Of a DNA stretch of 64,000 nt, positions 28,452 to 38,016 are shown in pieces. The stretch lies in NCBI GenBank assembly GCA_900544265.1, contig UQUQ01000005.1, positions 48,707 to 112,706 on the forward strand. The letters run 5' to 3'. The stretch's first letter is position 1, and each line of letters starts with the position of its first letter. The position numbers and the translations under genes were made by a program. Under the pieces are notes generated by a model. The model was not told the DNA's origin and searched no databases. It saw only the letters and a list, made by a program, of their open reading frames with translations. This DNA is from an uncultured Alistipes sp. (lineage in GTDB: Bacteria; Bacteroidota; Bacteroidia; Bacteroidales; Rikenellaceae).

Positions 28452-30176
28452 ATGGAACACTCACTTGCCGACTCGCTGAAAAGCACCCGCCGCGGCACCT
28501 CCGCCCGGCGCGGACGTGTCACCACGATACTGCTGCCCGTCTACTTCTTCGTGGCGATGATCATCCCGAACTGTGTCCTCGCCAACACGGAGCACTATTC
28601 GATCTGGGCGACCGAAGCGCTCATCCTGCTGCCGCTGGGCTTCTTCATGATGTGGAGTGTCGCCCTGCGCCGCTCGGGCGTCATGGTCTGGCTGGCCTTC
28701 CCGTTCATCTTCCTGTGCGCTTTCCAGATCGTGCTGCTCTACCTGTTCGGCAACTCGATCATCGCCACGGACATGTTCACCAACCTGCTGACGACCAATC
28801 CCGGCGAGGCGGGCGAGCTGCTGGGCAACATCTACCCCGCCGTCGTGCTGGTCTGCGTAATGTACGTGCCGCTGCTGTGGCTCGCCTCGCGCGAAATCGG
28901 CCTGAAGCGCTACATGACGCGCATGACGCGCATGAACATTGGACTGACCGGCGCCGTGCTCTTCGCACTGGGGACGCTCGCCCTGTGGCCGGCCTACCGT
29001 GTCAGTGAGAGCAAGCACGTCCTGCGCGACGAGATCTTCCCGATCAACGTCCTCTACAACGCCGGATTGAGCGGCTCGGAGTTCCGCAAGTCGCGTAACT
29101 TCGAGAAGACGGCCCAAGGGTTCACCTACGGGGCGGAGCGCACGCAGCAGGCGCCCGGCCGCGAGATCTACGTCTACATCATCGGCGAGGCATCGCGTGC
29201 GATGAGCTGGCAGCTCTACGGCTACGGACGCCAGACCAATCCGCGGCTTGCGCAGATCGACGACCTGGTGCTCTTCCGCGACATCCTCACGCAGAGCAAC
29301 ACCACGCACAAGAGCGTGCCGCTGATCCTCTCGTCGGTCGGAACCGACGAACACGAGGAGCTGTACCGCCGGCGGGGGCTTCCGGCGCTCTTCAACGAGG
29401 CGGGATTCGACACCTGGTTCATCTCGAACCAGTCGCCGCAAGGGGCCATGATCGACCACCTGGCACACGACGCGAAGCACCTGATCTACATCCATTCGCC
29501 GCGCCACGACATGCAGCTGCTCGACGAGATGCGGAAGGTCATCGAGAAGAGCCCGTCGCAGAAACTGCTTTTCATTCTGCACTGTTACGGCTCCCACTTC
29601 AGCTATCACCAGCGGTATCCGCGCGAATTTGCCCGTTTCAAGCCCGATAACGACGTGGCCATCAGCGAGCAGAACGTCGAGATGCTCCGCAACGCCTACG
29701 ACAACTCGATCGTCTACACGGATCACTTCCTGGCCGAGACGATCACCTACCTGCGCGGACTCGAGCAGACGTCGACGGCGCTGCTCTACTGTGCCGACCA
29801 CGGCGAGGACATCCTCGACGACGACCGCCACCGCTTCCTGCACGCCTCGCCCACGACGACGGCCTATCAGCTCTGGGTGGCGTCGCTGGCGTGGTTCTCG
29901 CCGGAGTACCGCACCTGCTTCCCGGAGAAGGTCGCCGCGGCCGAAGCCAACGCCTCGGCGGCGACCACGACCCATGCGCTCTTCCATACGATGGCCGACA
30001 TGGCGTCGATCCGCGGCCGGCATGTCGATCGGCGGATGTCGCTCGTGAGCCGCGACTTCGACCGCGAGGCGCCGCGCCGCTACCTGAACGACCACAACGA
30101 GGCCGTGCCGTTCGTTCGCACGGGACTCATGCCCGAAGACATGGAGGTCTTCCGCCGGCACGGCATCGAACCTTGA
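28452..30176 (+). CDS. Phosphoethanolamine transferase, EptA-like
   Basis: 574 residues. About five membrane segments fill residues 20-175; the periplasmic catalytic domain follows. The sulfatase-like metal site is visible: YVYIIGEASRAMSWQLYGYGRQTNP (quoted in part: IGEASRAMSW), the nucleophile Thr in TQSNTTHKSVP, and the ligands in CADHGEDI and HRFLHA. EptA-type enzymes add phosphoethanolamine to lipid A and lower its negative charge, which raises polymyxin resistance. An ATG 15 bases upstream, inside the previous gene, is an alternative start. A perfect 17-bp terminator follows. Confidence 0.88.
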   Translation: MEHSLADSLKSTRRGTSARRGRVTTILLPVYFFVAMIIPNCVLANTEHYSIWATEALILLPLGFFMMWSVALRRSGVMVWLAFPFIFLCAFQIVLLYLFGNSIIATDMFTNLLTTNPGEAGELLGNIYPAVVLVCVMYVPLLWLASREIGLKRYMTRMTRMNIGLTGAVLFALGTLALWPAYRVSESKHVLRDEIFPINVLYNAGLSGSEFRKSRNFEKTAQGFTYGAERTQQAPGREIYVYIIGEASRAMSWQLYGYGRQTNPRLAQIDDLVLFRDILTQSNTTHKSVPLILSSVGTDEHEELYRRRGLPALFNEAGFDTWFISNQSPQGAMIDHLAHDAKHLIYIHSPRHDMQLLDEMRKVIEKSPSQKLLFILHCYGSHFSYHQRYPREFARFKPDNDVAISEQNVEMLRNAYDNSIVYTDHFLAETITYLRGLEQTSTALLYCADHGEDILDDDRHRFLHASPTTTAYQLWVASLAWFSPEYRTCFPEKVAAAEANASAATTTHALFHTMADMASIRGRHVDRRMSLVSRDFDREAPRRYLNDHNEAVPFVRTGLMPEDMEVFRRHGIEP

Positions 30177-30192
30177 TGACGGGCTGCCATGA

Positions 30193-30236
30193 CACAGAGG
30201 GCCGTCTCCGCTGGGAGACGGCCCTCTGTGTTGTTT
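30193..30236. terminator. Bidirectional terminator between eptA-like and hc1-like genes
   Basis: Perfect 17-bp stem (30193-30209 with 30214-30230) and a 4-base loop, then TTGTTT. It lies between two convergent genes. Confidence 0.9.
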
Positions 30237-30251
30237 CAATGTCGGAACGGA

Positions 30252-30425
30252 TTACTTCGCTGCCTCCACGGAAACCTTGCGGAACTCCTTCATCAGCTTG
30301 GAAATCTCCAGAGCGGACTTGCGGGCGCGCGTGCCGGCAGCCTTGTTGCCCTTCTCGGCCTGAGCAGCCGCATTCGCAGCGAATACCTCGTATTCGGCAT
30401 TGATCTTTTCAATCAGTTCTTTCAT
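30252..30425 (-). CDS. Histone H1-like protein, Hc1 family
   Basis: 57 residues starting MKELIEKINAEYEVFAANAA, continuing with AEKGNKAAGTRARKSALEIS and a Lys-rich C-terminus (KLMKEFRKVSVEAAK). This small basic Ala/Lys protein matches the Hc1-like family that is widespread and often highly expressed in Bacteroidetes; relation to chlamydial Hc1 is the basis of the name. It probably binds DNA. It stands alone on the minus strand and shares a terminator with the convergent EptA-like gene. Confidence 0.88.
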   Translation of the reverse strand: MKELIEKINAEYEVFAANAAAQAEKGNKAAGTRARKSALEISKLMKEFRKVSVEAAK

Positions 30426-30657
30426 GGTGTTAATTTGTTTTGGGTTTGTTATCAGTACAAAGATATAAAAATTATCTAATCTCCCTCTTTCGGGCAGGGA
30501 AAAATCGACTCTTTTCGGTTAAAAAAGCCCGTAAAACGGAGTTTGAGGTGCATTTCAGGCGTCGGAAGGCGTCCGCGAAAGCCTCCGCCGCCCGGATCGG
30601 CTCTCCCAAACGCGCACGGCCGCCGGCAAAAAAAGGGCCGATACCCATAAATGGGGA

Positions 30658-30688
30658 TTGTACAAATCCTCCGAAAAGCGTATCTTTG
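30658..30688 (+). promoter_or_regulatory. Promoter of feoAB
   Basis: TTG at 30658-30660 and TATCTTTG at 30681-30688, 20 bp apart. Transcription should begin near 30694, 19 bases before the ATG. I see no clear Fur-type box. Confidence 0.75.
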
Positions 30689-30712
30689 GGCCCCGAAAGA
30701 GCTGACAAGAAG

Positions 30713-33196
30713 ATGAAACTTTCCGAATTGAAGACCGGCGACTCCGCCGTCATCCTCAAGGTGACGGGACACGGAGGATTCCGGCGCCGCATCATGGAGA
30801 TGGGTTTCGTGCGCGGACAGCGCGTCGAGGTGATTCTCAACGCTCCGCTCAAGGACCCGATCGAATACCGCATCATGGGATACGACATCACGCTGCGCCG
30901 CAGCGAAGCGGAGATGGTCGAGGTGCTGACCGACGAGGAGGCAAAGGCCTACCTCGCGGCGCTCGAACGGGAGCGATCCGCCAGCGGAGCCGGTTCGGAC
31001 GACATGCCGGCTCCCGACGAGTCGGGATGCCGCACCTTCGACGAGGTGGTGACCCGCAAGAGCCACACGATCAGCGTGGCGCTCGTGGGCAACCCGAACA
31101 GCGGCAAGACGTCGCTCTTCAACGCCATATCGGGCGGGCACGAGCACGTGGGCAACTACAGCGGCGTGACCGTCGGCGCCAAGATGGGCTACCGCTCCTA
31201 CCGGGGCTACCGCTTCGAGGTGACCGACCTGCCGGGCACCTACGCCCTTTCGGCCTACACGCCCGAGGAGCGCTACGTGCGGCAGCACCTGGCCGAGAAG
31301 ACCCCCGACGTGGTCATCAACTCGGTCGTGGCGTCGAACATCGAGCGCAACCTCTACCTGACCACCGAGCTGATTGACATCAACCCGCGCATGGTCGTGG
31401 CGCTCAACATGTACGACGAGCTGGAGGCCAGCGGCGCCGAGCTCGACTACGAGCAGCTGGGGGCCATGCTGGGTGTGCCGATGGTCCCGGTCGAGGCCCG
31501 CAACAACAAGGGCATCGAGGAACTGCTCGACACGGTGATCGCCGTCTACGAAGGGCGCGACGAGCGCGTGCGCCACATCCACATCAACCAGGGTCCGGCC
31601 ATCGAGGAGAGTCTCCGGCGCCTGAACAGCGACATGAGCGCCCACCGCGACGAGCTGCCCAAGGCCTTCCCGCCGCGCTACTACGCCATGAAGATGCTCG
31701 AGAGCGACACCCAGGTCGAAGAGCACCTGAAGGCATGCCCCCGCTACGCCGAATGGGCGGCGATCCGCGACCGCGAGGCGCGGCACATCGCCAAGGCGCT
31801 GGGCGAGGATGTCGAGACAGCCTTCGCCAACCAGAAATACGGATTCATCCAGGGCGCCCTCAGGGAGACCTTCACCCCGGGCAAGCGCGAGGAGGCGACG
31901 GCCACGGCCCTCATCGACACCTTCGTGACGCACAAGCTGTGGGGCTTCCCGATCTTCTTCGCGCTCATGTGGCTCATGTTCTGGTGCACGTTCAGCCTCG
32001 GGGCCTATCCGCAGGAGTGGATCGACGCGCTGGTGGGCTGGATCGGCGATGCCGTGAATGCGTTGCTGCCCGAAGGGGCGCTGCGCGACCTGCTCTCGGA
32101 CGGCGTGATCGGCGGCGTGGGGTCGGTGATCGTCTTCCTGCCGCAGATCATGATCCTCTACCTCTTCATCTCGTTCATGGAGGATTCGGGCTACCTCGCC
32201 CGCGCAGCCTTCATCATGGACCGCGTGATGCACCGCATCGGCCTGCACGGCAAGTCGTTCATCCCGCTCATCATGGGCTTCGGCTGCAACGTGCCGGCCA
32301 TCATGGCCTGCCGCACCATCGAAAGCCGCAGCAGCCGTCTGATTACCATACTCATTACGCCGTTCATGTCATGCAGTGCACGACTTCCGATCTACATCCT
32401 CATTGCCGGGACCTTCTTCTCGGCCAACGCCGGGCTGGTCATGGCGGGGCTCTACCTGCTGGGCATCGTGGCGGCCGTTGTCACGGCACGTCTCATGCGG
32501 CGGTTCCTCTTCCCGGTCGACGAGACCCCCTTTGTCATGGAGCTGCCGCCCTACCGCCTGCCGACCTGGAAAACAACCCTCTCGCACATGTGGGACAAGT
32601 GTGCGCAGTACCTCAAGAAGATGGGCGGCATGATCCTCATCGCCTCGCTCATCGTCTGGTTCCTGAGCTACTATCCACGCCCGAAGCACGACGCGCCGGC
32701 CGAAGTGCCGCACTATGAGAACTCCTACCTCGGCGAAATCGGCAAGGTCTGCGAACCGGCCTTCAGTCCGCTGGGGCTCAACTGGAAATCGGGCGTGGCG
32801 CTGCTCTCGGGCGTCGCGGCCAAGGAGATCGTCGTCAGCACGCTGGGCGTGCTCTACTCGGATGTCGACGTGCCGGCCGGTGCGACCGGGGCGGGCAACC
32901 GAACAGCAGAACCCGATGCGGTGGTCGGCCAGACGACAGACACGCGTGTTGTCGTCGCGGATGCGGAGAGCGCCGAGGAGACCCTCTCCGCGCGGCTGAA
33001 GGCGAGCGGCGATTTCGACACCGCCTCGGCACTCGCGATGCTGGTCTTCATCCTGCTCTACTTCCCCTGCGTGGCCACGATCGCCGCCATCGGCGCCGAG
33101 GCCGGATGGAAGTGGGCCGTCGGCGCGGTGGTCTACAACACGGCGCTGGCGTGGTGCCTGGCCTGGCTGACGTACCACGTCGCACAACTCTTCTGA
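30713..33196 (+). CDS. feoB: Ferrous iron transporter, FeoA-FeoB fusion
   Basis: 827 residues from ATG at 30713. Residues 1-75 are a FeoA (SH3-like) domain, MKLSELKTGDSAVILKVTG, then a 40-residue linker. The FeoB G domain has G1 GNPNSGKT at 126-133 and G3 DLPGTYALSAYTPEE, followed by the GDI-like helix region and a membrane part with two Gate motifs (SFIPLIMGFGCNVPA; LLSGVAAKEIVVSTLG). An 80-residue insert of low complexity (about 715-775) interrupts the last membrane part. It moves Fe2+ across the inner membrane with GTP. A small Cys-rich partner gene starts 3 bases after the stop. In-frame codons upstream of the promoter are rejected. Confidence 0.96.
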   Translation: MKLSELKTGDSAVILKVTGHGGFRRRIMEMGFVRGQRVEVILNAPLKDPIEYRIMGYDITLRRSEAEMVEVLTDEEAKAYLAALERERSASGAGSDDMPAPDESGCRTFDEVVTRKSHTISVALVGNPNSGKTSLFNAISGGHEHVGNYSGVTVGAKMGYRSYRGYRFEVTDLPGTYALSAYTPEERYVRQHLAEKTPDVVINSVVASNIERNLYLTTELIDINPRMVVALNMYDELEASGAELDYEQLGAMLGVPMVPVEARNNKGIEELLDTVIAVYEGRDERVRHIHINQGPAIEESLRRLNSDMSAHRDELPKAFPPRYYAMKMLESDTQVEEHLKACPRYAEWAAIRDREARHIAKALGEDVETAFANQKYGFIQGALRETFTPGKREEATATALIDTFVTHKLWGFPIFFALMWLMFWCTFSLGAYPQEWIDALVGWIGDAVNALLPEGALRDLLSDGVIGGVGSVIVFLPQIMILYLFISFMEDSGYLARAAFIMDRVMHRIGLHGKSFIPLIMGFGCNVPAIMACRTIESRSSRLITILITPFMSCSARLPIYILIAGTFFSANAGLVMAGLYLLGIVAAVVTARLMRRFLFPVDETPFVMELPPYRLPTWKTTLSHMWDKCAQYLKKMGGMILIASLIVWFLSYYPRPKHDAPAEVPHYENSYLGEIGKVCEPAFSPLGLNWKSGVALLSGVAAKEIVVSTLGVLYSDVDVPAGATGAGNRTAEPDAVVGQTTDTRVVVADAESAEETLSARLKASGDFDTASALAMLVFILLYFPCVATIAAIGAEAGWKWAVGAVVYNTALAWCLAWLTYHVAQLF

Positions 33197-33199
33197 ACG

Positions 33200-33358
33200 A
33201 TGGACTGGCAGGATTACGTCGTGACGGCCATCATGATCGCCGCGGCCGCCGCCGTCGTGCGGTGGCTGTGGCGTCTGGTCTGCGGCCGCTCGCGGGGCGG
33301 CTGCGCCTCGTGCGCCAGCACGCAATGTCCGCTCCGGAAGATCAAAAACCGACAATAA
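33200..33358 (+). CDS. FeoB-associated Cys-rich membrane protein
   Basis: 52 residues: MDWQDYVVTAIMIAAAAAVV forms one membrane segment, then a basic turn and a Cys cluster (VCGRSRGGCASCASTQCP). Small proteins of this kind follow feoB in many Bacteroidetes and other bacteria and are annotated as FeoB-associated. Binding of Fe2+ or control of the transporter is presumed, not shown. Three bases after feoB, so in the same transcript. Confidence 0.85.
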   Translation: MDWQDYVVTAIMIAAAAAVVRWLWRLVCGRSRGGCASCASTQCPLRKIKNRQ

Positions 33359-33362
33359 GCAC

Positions 33363-33370
33363 TATATTTG
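33363..33370 (+). promoter_or_regulatory. -7 element before the LrgA/CidA-like gene
   Basis: TATATTTG, 22 bases before the ATG. No good TTG at the expected spacing. Confidence 0.5.
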
Positions 33371-33392
33371 CGGCCGAAAAAACCGCAAAGCA

Positions 33393-33761
33393 ATGCTCGG
33401 ACTCTTCTACATTCTGCTTTTCTGGCTCATCGGCAACGCCTTGAGCCTGCTGACCGGAGGCTACGTCTCGGGAAACATCATCGGACTGATCCTCCTCTTC
33501 GCCTCGCTCTGCCTGCACTGGGTCAAGGCCGAGCAGGTGCGTCCCGCCGCCCGCTTCCTGCTCGGTGCGATGGCCCTCTTCTTCGTCCCCTACGGCGTGG
33601 GGCTGATGGACTCCTACCGCGTCATTCTGGACAACCTGTGGGCCATCGTCGTCTCGGGCATCGTCTCGACGATCATCGTGCTGCTCGTCTCGGGCAAGAC
33701 GTTCCAGAGTCTGAACCGGCGCATGATCCGCCGCGCCAAAAATGCCGAAGACCATGATTGA
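33393..33761 (+). CDS. CidA/LrgA family membrane protein
   Basis: 122 residues with four hydrophobic segments. FWLIGNALSLLTGGYVSGNIIG and ARFLLGAMALFFVPYGVGLMD are the CidA/LrgA (holin-like) family marks. In other bacteria LrgA/CidA with LrgB/CidB affect murein hydrolase activity or pyruvate and glycolate export. It overlaps the lrgB-like gene by 8 bases, so the two are coupled. Confidence 0.9.
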   Translation: MLGLFYILLFWLIGNALSLLTGGYVSGNIIGLILLFASLCLHWVKAEQVRPAARFLLGAMALFFVPYGVGLMDSYRVILDNLWAIVVSGIVSTIIVLLVSGKTFQSLNRRMIRRAKNAEDHD

Positions 33762-34452
33762 CCACGCCTTTCTCTCGTCGGACCTGCTGCTCGTGACCCT
33801 CACCGTGGGGCTCTACTGCCTGGGCGGCGCCATCTATCGCCGCACGCACCTGCCGCTGCTGCACCCCGTGCTGCTGACCTTCGTGGCGGTGATCGTCTTC
33901 CTGAAACTCACCGACATCCCCTACGAGCGCTACCGCGAAGCCACCGGCATGCTCAACTTCGCCCTCGGACTGTCGGTCGTGGCGCTCGGATACCTGCTCT
34001 ATGAACAGCTCGAGCGGCTGCGTGGCAGCCTGCTGCCCGTCGCCGCGGCGACGCTCGCCGGATGCGTCGCGGGCGTGTTGAGCGTCGTCTACATCGCCAT
34101 GGCCTTCGGCGCCGAGCGCGAGATTCTCAACTCGATCGCCCCGAAGTCTGTGACCGTGCCCATTGCCGTCTCGGTGGCCGGGCCGCTCGGCGGCAACGTC
34201 TCCGTCACGTCGGTCGTGGTCTTCTGCGTCGGCATCTTCGGCAGCATCTTCGGCGAGTGGGTGCTGCGCCGCTGCGGCGTGCGCGACCCCGAGGCCCGCG
34301 GGTTCGCCCTCGGCGCCGCGGCCCACGGCATCGGCACGGCCCGTGCCATCGAAATCGGAGCCGTCGAAGGCGCCCTGAGCGGACTGGCCATGGCGCTGAT
34401 GGGGCTCGCTACGGCCCTGCTCATGCCGCTCATGGAGAAATACCTCTATTAG
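33754..34452 (+). CDS. LrgB/CidB family membrane protein
   Basis: 232 residues from the ATG giving MIDHAFLSSDLLL (a start 12 bases earlier is possible). Multiple hydrophobic segments and the family core SIAPKSVTVPIAVSVAGPLGG, with GAAAHGIGTARA, identify LrgB. It is the partner of the preceding LrgA-like protein. The two are likely an inner-membrane pair. Confidence 0.93.
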   Translation: MIDHAFLSSDLLLVTLTVGLYCLGGAIYRRTHLPLLHPVLLTFVAVIVFLKLTDIPYERYREATGMLNFALGLSVVALGYLLYEQLERLRGSLLPVAAATLAGCVAGVLSVVYIAMAFGAEREILNSIAPKSVTVPIAVSVAGPLGGNVSVTSVVVFCVGIFGSIFGEWVLRRCGVRDPEARGFALGAAAHGIGTARAIEIGAVEGALSGLAMALMGLATALLMPLMEKYLY

Positions 34453-34507
34453 GGATGGCGGATGCAGAAAAAAGGGTGCAAAGTTTTTAAAATTCTGTAA
34501 TAAGTGC

Positions 34508-34515
34508 TATTTTTG
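34508..34515 (+). promoter_or_regulatory. -7 element before the YidE-type gene
   Basis: TATTTTTG, 29 bases before the ATG, in an AT-rich spacer of 92 bases. Confidence 0.5.
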
Positions 34516-34544
34516 CACTATCGCACGCAAAACAGCAGGTCGTT

Positions 34545-36209
34545 ATGGAGTGGCTGCACACCCTGTTCTTCGGCGGCGGCATCGCACATGCCGTCCTGAT
34601 TCTCGCATTGGTCATCACGCTTGGCATCCTGCTGGGCAAGGTCCGGATCGGCGGTATCTCGCTCGGCATCACGTGGATCCTCTTCGTCGGCATCGTGATG
34701 AGCCACTTCGGCATGACGATCGACGGCGAGGTCCGGCAGTTCGTGCAGGAGTTCGGACTCATCCTCTTCGTCTTTTCGATCGGTCTGCAGGTCGGACCGG
34801 GATTCTTCTCTTCGTTCAAGCACGGAGGGCTCGCGCTCGTCGGCTGCGCCACGGCCATCGTGCTGCTGGGCGTTGCGGTGACCTACGTCATCCACCTGGT
34901 GACCGGCACCCCCATCCCGACGATGGTCGGCATCCTCTCGGGCGCCGTGACGAACACCCCGGGACTCGGCGCCGCGCAGCAGGCCTATGCCGACGCCACG
35001 GGCTACAACGACCCGACCATCGCCCTGGGCTATGCCGTGGCCTACCCGCTGGGCGTCGTGGGCATCATCTTCTCGATGATCTTCATCCGCTACGTTCTGC
35101 GCGTGAAGTTCGAGAAGGAGGATGAGGGGCTCGCGGCCCTTTCGGACGAGAAGAAGCTCGCCGCGAAGGTCTCCGTCGAGTTCACCAACGCGATGCTCGA
35201 CGGCGCGACGGTCGAGCACGTCCGCGAACTCGTCAACCGGCAGTTCGTCATCTCGCGCATCCTGCATGCGGACGGGGAGATCACGATGCCCGACGCCGAC
35301 AGCACGATCCGCGTGGGCGACCGGCTGTGGGTCATCAGCCGCGCCGAGGACAGCGAGGCGATCGTGGCCTTCCTGGGCCACCGCGTGGAGATGAACGACG
35401 AAGCGTGGGGCAACAACACGCCCGACTCGGTGCTCATCTCGCGCCGCATCCTCATTACGAAACCCTCGATCAACGGCAAGAAGTTCTCCGACCTGCACCT
35501 GCGCACGCGCTACGGCATCACGATCACGCGCGTCAACCGCGCCGGCGTGGACCTGATCCCCTACCAGGGGCTGGAGCTGCAGGTCGGCGACCGCGTAATG
35601 GTCGTCGGCACCGAAAAGGCCGTCGCCAAGGTCGCCGACGTGCTGGGCAACTCGCTCAAGAAGCTCAAGCAGCCCAACCTGGTGACGATCTTCGTGGGCA
35701 TCGCGCTCGGCGTGCTGCTCGGGTCGATTCCGCTGATGAACGTGCCGCAGCCCGTCAAACTGGGACTGGCCGGCGGCCCGCTCATCGTCGCCATCCTCAT
35801 CGGCCGCTTCGGCACGCACTTCCATCTGGTGACCTACACGACCATGTCGGCCAACCTCATGCTGCGCGAGATCGGCATTGCGCTCTTCCTCGCGGCCGTG
35901 GGCATCGGCGCCGGCGACGGATTCGTCGACGCCATTGTCGGCGGCGGCTACCGCTGGATCGGCTACGGCGTGCTGATAACGGTCGTGCCGCTGCTCGTCG
36001 TGGGCATCGTGGCGCGGCTGTGGCTCAAGATGAACTACTACACGCTCATGGGCCTGATCGCCGGATCGACGACCGATCCCCCCGCACTGGCCTATGCCAA
36101 CGCCACGGCCGGCAACGACATGCCTGCCGTGGGTTACTCGACGGTCTACCCCGTGGTGATGTTCCTGCGTGTCCTGACCGCGCAGGTCTTCATCCTCTTC
36201 GCCCTCTGA
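34545..36209 (+). CDS. YidE/AspT-type transporter with two RCK_C domains
   Basis: 554 residues. The layout is membrane block (five or six segments, about 1-185), two cytosolic TrkA-C (RCK_C) domains (about 205-375, with IRVGDRLWVIS and LQVGDRVMVVGTE), and a second membrane block (385-554). The repeated GILSGAVTNTPGLGAAQQA and GLIAGSTTDPPALAYANA motifs belong to the aspartate-alanine exchanger family. Substrate is unknown; the RCK_C domains suggest ligand gating. A terminator follows. Confidence 0.88.
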   Translation: MEWLHTLFFGGGIAHAVLILALVITLGILLGKVRIGGISLGITWILFVGIVMSHFGMTIDGEVRQFVQEFGLILFVFSIGLQVGPGFFSSFKHGGLALVGCATAIVLLGVAVTYVIHLVTGTPIPTMVGILSGAVTNTPGLGAAQQAYADATGYNDPTIALGYAVAYPLGVVGIIFSMIFIRYVLRVKFEKEDEGLAALSDEKKLAAKVSVEFTNAMLDGATVEHVRELVNRQFVISRILHADGEITMPDADSTIRVGDRLWVISRAEDSEAIVAFLGHRVEMNDEAWGNNTPDSVLISRRILITKPSINGKKFSDLHLRTRYGITITRVNRAGVDLIPYQGLELQVGDRVMVVGTEKAVAKVADVLGNSLKKLKQPNLVTIFVGIALGVLLGSIPLMNVPQPVKLGLAGGPLIVAILIGRFGTHFHLVTYTTMSANLMLREIGIALFLAAVGIGAGDGFVDAIVGGGYRWIGYGVLITVVPLLVVGIVARLWLKMNYYTLMGLIAGSTTDPPALAYANATAGNDMPAVGYSTVYPVVMFLRVLTAQVFILFAL

Positions 36210-36212
36210 TCC

Positions 36213-36243
36213 GGGGAGACGCCGCGGCGTCTCCTCTTTTTTT
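36213..36243 (+). terminator. Intrinsic terminator after the YidE-type gene
   Basis: GGAGACGCC/GGCGTCTCC stem with a very short nominal loop, followed by TCTTTTTTT. Confidence 0.85.
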
Positions 36244-36284
36244 GTGTGAAATTGGATTGTGAAAAACCTTTATTACAAGATATT

Positions 36285-37472
36285 ATGGCAAAAGCAGTAA
36301 ACATCGCCCGTTCACACCGGTTGGACGGCATCGGAGAGTACTATTTTTCGCGTCGTCTGCGCGAGATCGCCGAAATCGAGGCGGCGACGGGACGTCAGAT
36401 CGTAAAACTCGCCATGGGCAGCCCCGACCTGCCGCCCCACCAGTCGGTCATTGACCGCCTGGCCCGCGAGGCGCAGCGCCCCGACGTGCACAAATACATG
36501 TCCTACCAGGGCGAACCCATCCTGCGCAAGGCTTTTGCCGACTGGTACCGCAAGTGGTACCACGTGGAGCTCGACTACAAGAGCGAGGTCTATCCGCTGA
36601 TTGGCTCGAAGGAGGGCATCATGCACATCTGCATGACGTTCCTCAATCCCGGCGACAAGGTGCTGGTCCCGAACCCCGGCTACCCGACCTACTCGGCCGG
36701 CGTGAAGCTCGCCGGCGGCGTCATGGTCCCCTACTCGCTCAACAAGCAGACGAACTTCTACCCCGACTTCGAGGCCATCGAGCGTGCGGGACTCGACGGC
36801 GTGAAGATGATGCTCGTCAACTACCCCAACATGCCGACCGGGCAGGTGGGTTCGATGGAGCTCTTCGAGAAGATCATCGACTTCGGCGCACGGCACAACA
36901 TCCTGATCGTGCACGACAACCCCTACAGCTTCATCCGCAACTCGGCCGGCCCGCTGTCGATCATGGCCGTCGAGGGGGCCAAGGAGGTGGCGCTGGAGCT
37001 CAACTCGCTGTCGAAGGGCCACTCGATGGCCGGATGGCGCGTCGGCGTGCTGGTCGGCAAGGCCGAGTGGCTCAAGGACGTGATGACCTTCCGCAGCAAC
37101 ATGGACTCGGGCATGTTCTTCCCCATTCAGGCCGCCTCGGAGACGGCGCTGGCGCTGGGCGAGGATTGGTACAAGGAGCTCAACGACATCTACTACGGAC
37201 GTGAGCGTCAGGCCTACGCCCTGCTCAATGCGCTGGGATGCACCTACCGCGAGCAGCAGGCCGGCCTGTTCGTCTGGGCCGAGCTGCCGGAGGACTACGC
37301 AGGCGACAGCTTCGCCTTCTCGGACGAGGTGATGGAGAAGGCCGACGTCTTCCTCACGCCGGGCGCGATCTTCGGTTCGGAGGGCAAGCGCTACATCCGC
37401 ATCACGCTCTGCTGCCCCGAGGAGCTGCTCAAGCGCGCCACGGACAACATCGTGGCCAAGTTCCGCCGGTAA
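36285..37472 (+). CDS. PLP-dependent aminotransferase, class I/II
   Basis: 395 residues from ATG at 36285 (MAKAVNIARSHRLDGIGEYYF). KLAMGSPDLPPHQ, the loop VPNPGYPTYSAGV, VNYPNMPTGQVG and the PLP-lysine segment LNSLSKGHSMAGWRVG place it in fold type I subgroup I. C-terminal KRYIRITLCCPEE supplies the substrate Arg. Aspartate aminotransferase or a related specificity is likely, but the amino acid cannot be fixed. Single gene, with its own terminator. Confidence 0.9.
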   Translation: MAKAVNIARSHRLDGIGEYYFSRRLREIAEIEAATGRQIVKLAMGSPDLPPHQSVIDRLAREAQRPDVHKYMSYQGEPILRKAFADWYRKWYHVELDYKSEVYPLIGSKEGIMHICMTFLNPGDKVLVPNPGYPTYSAGVKLAGGVMVPYSLNKQTNFYPDFEAIERAGLDGVKMMLVNYPNMPTGQVGSMELFEKIIDFGARHNILIVHDNPYSFIRNSAGPLSIMAVEGAKEVALELNSLSKGHSMAGWRVGVLVGKAEWLKDVMTFRSNMDSGMFFPIQAASETALALGEDWYKELNDIYYGRERQAYALLNALGCTYREQQAGLFVWAELPEDYAGDSFAFSDEVMEKADVFLTPGAIFGSEGKRYIRITLCCPEELLKRATDNIVAKFRR

Positions 37473-37493
37473 GCCGGACGGGGTGCGCATACG

Positions 37494-37527
37494 AAAAGGG
37501 GCCTGCTTTCGAGCAGACCCTTTTTTT
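37494..37527. terminator. Bidirectional terminator, aminotransferase and cyclophilin genes
   Basis: AAAAGGG-x2-CTGCT/AGCAG-x2-CCTTTTTTT around a TTCG loop, between two convergent genes. Confidence 0.85.
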
Positions 37528-37545
37528 CGTCTCCGGCCGCGCGGA

Positions 37546-37986
37546 CTATTCGCGCACGATGCGGATCGAGAGGATGCGGTCGCCGCGGCGGATGTCGTCG
37601 ATGACGTCCAGCCCCTCGACCACTTGCCCGAAGCAGGTGTGCACGCCGTCGAGGTGCTGCGTATTCTCGCGGTTCATGCAGATGAAGAACTGCGAGCCGC
37701 CGGTATCCTTCCCGGCGTGGGCCATCGAGAGCACGCCGCGGTCGTGGCGCTGGCGCGGTGCCGAGGTCTCGCACTTGATCGTGTAGCCCGGGCCGCCCGT
37801 TCCGTCTCCCCGCGGGCAGCCGCCCTGGATGACGAAGTCGGGAATGACGCGGTGGAAGGTCAGGCCGTCGTAGAAGCCGTGCTCGGCCAGGTCCACGAAG
37901 TTGGCTACCGTACCGGGCGTCTCGTCGGCATAGAGCTCGGCTTTCATGTCGCCCTTCTCGGTCGAAATAATGGCGTAGGTTTTCAT
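37546..37986 (-). CDS. Cyclophilin-type peptidylprolyl isomerase
   Basis: 146 residues from the ATG giving [19 protein letters not shown]. Family core [21 protein letters not shown] and [21 protein letters not shown] are intact, including the catalytic Arg and the Trp/His pocket region. No signal peptide, so it acts in the cytoplasm. It lies 30 bases after purT on the minus strand, perhaps in the same transcript. Confidence 0.95.
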   Translation of the reverse strand: MKTYAIISTEKGDMKAELYADETPGTVANFVDLAEHGFYDGLTFHRVIPDFVIQGGCPRGDGTGGPGYTIKCETSAPRQRHDRGVLSMAHAGKDTGGSQFFICMNRENTQHLDGVHTCFGQVVEGLDVIDDIRRGDRILSIRIVRE

Positions 37987-38016
37987 ATCGTTCAATGTCG
38001 GTTTGTCGTCGGTTCG

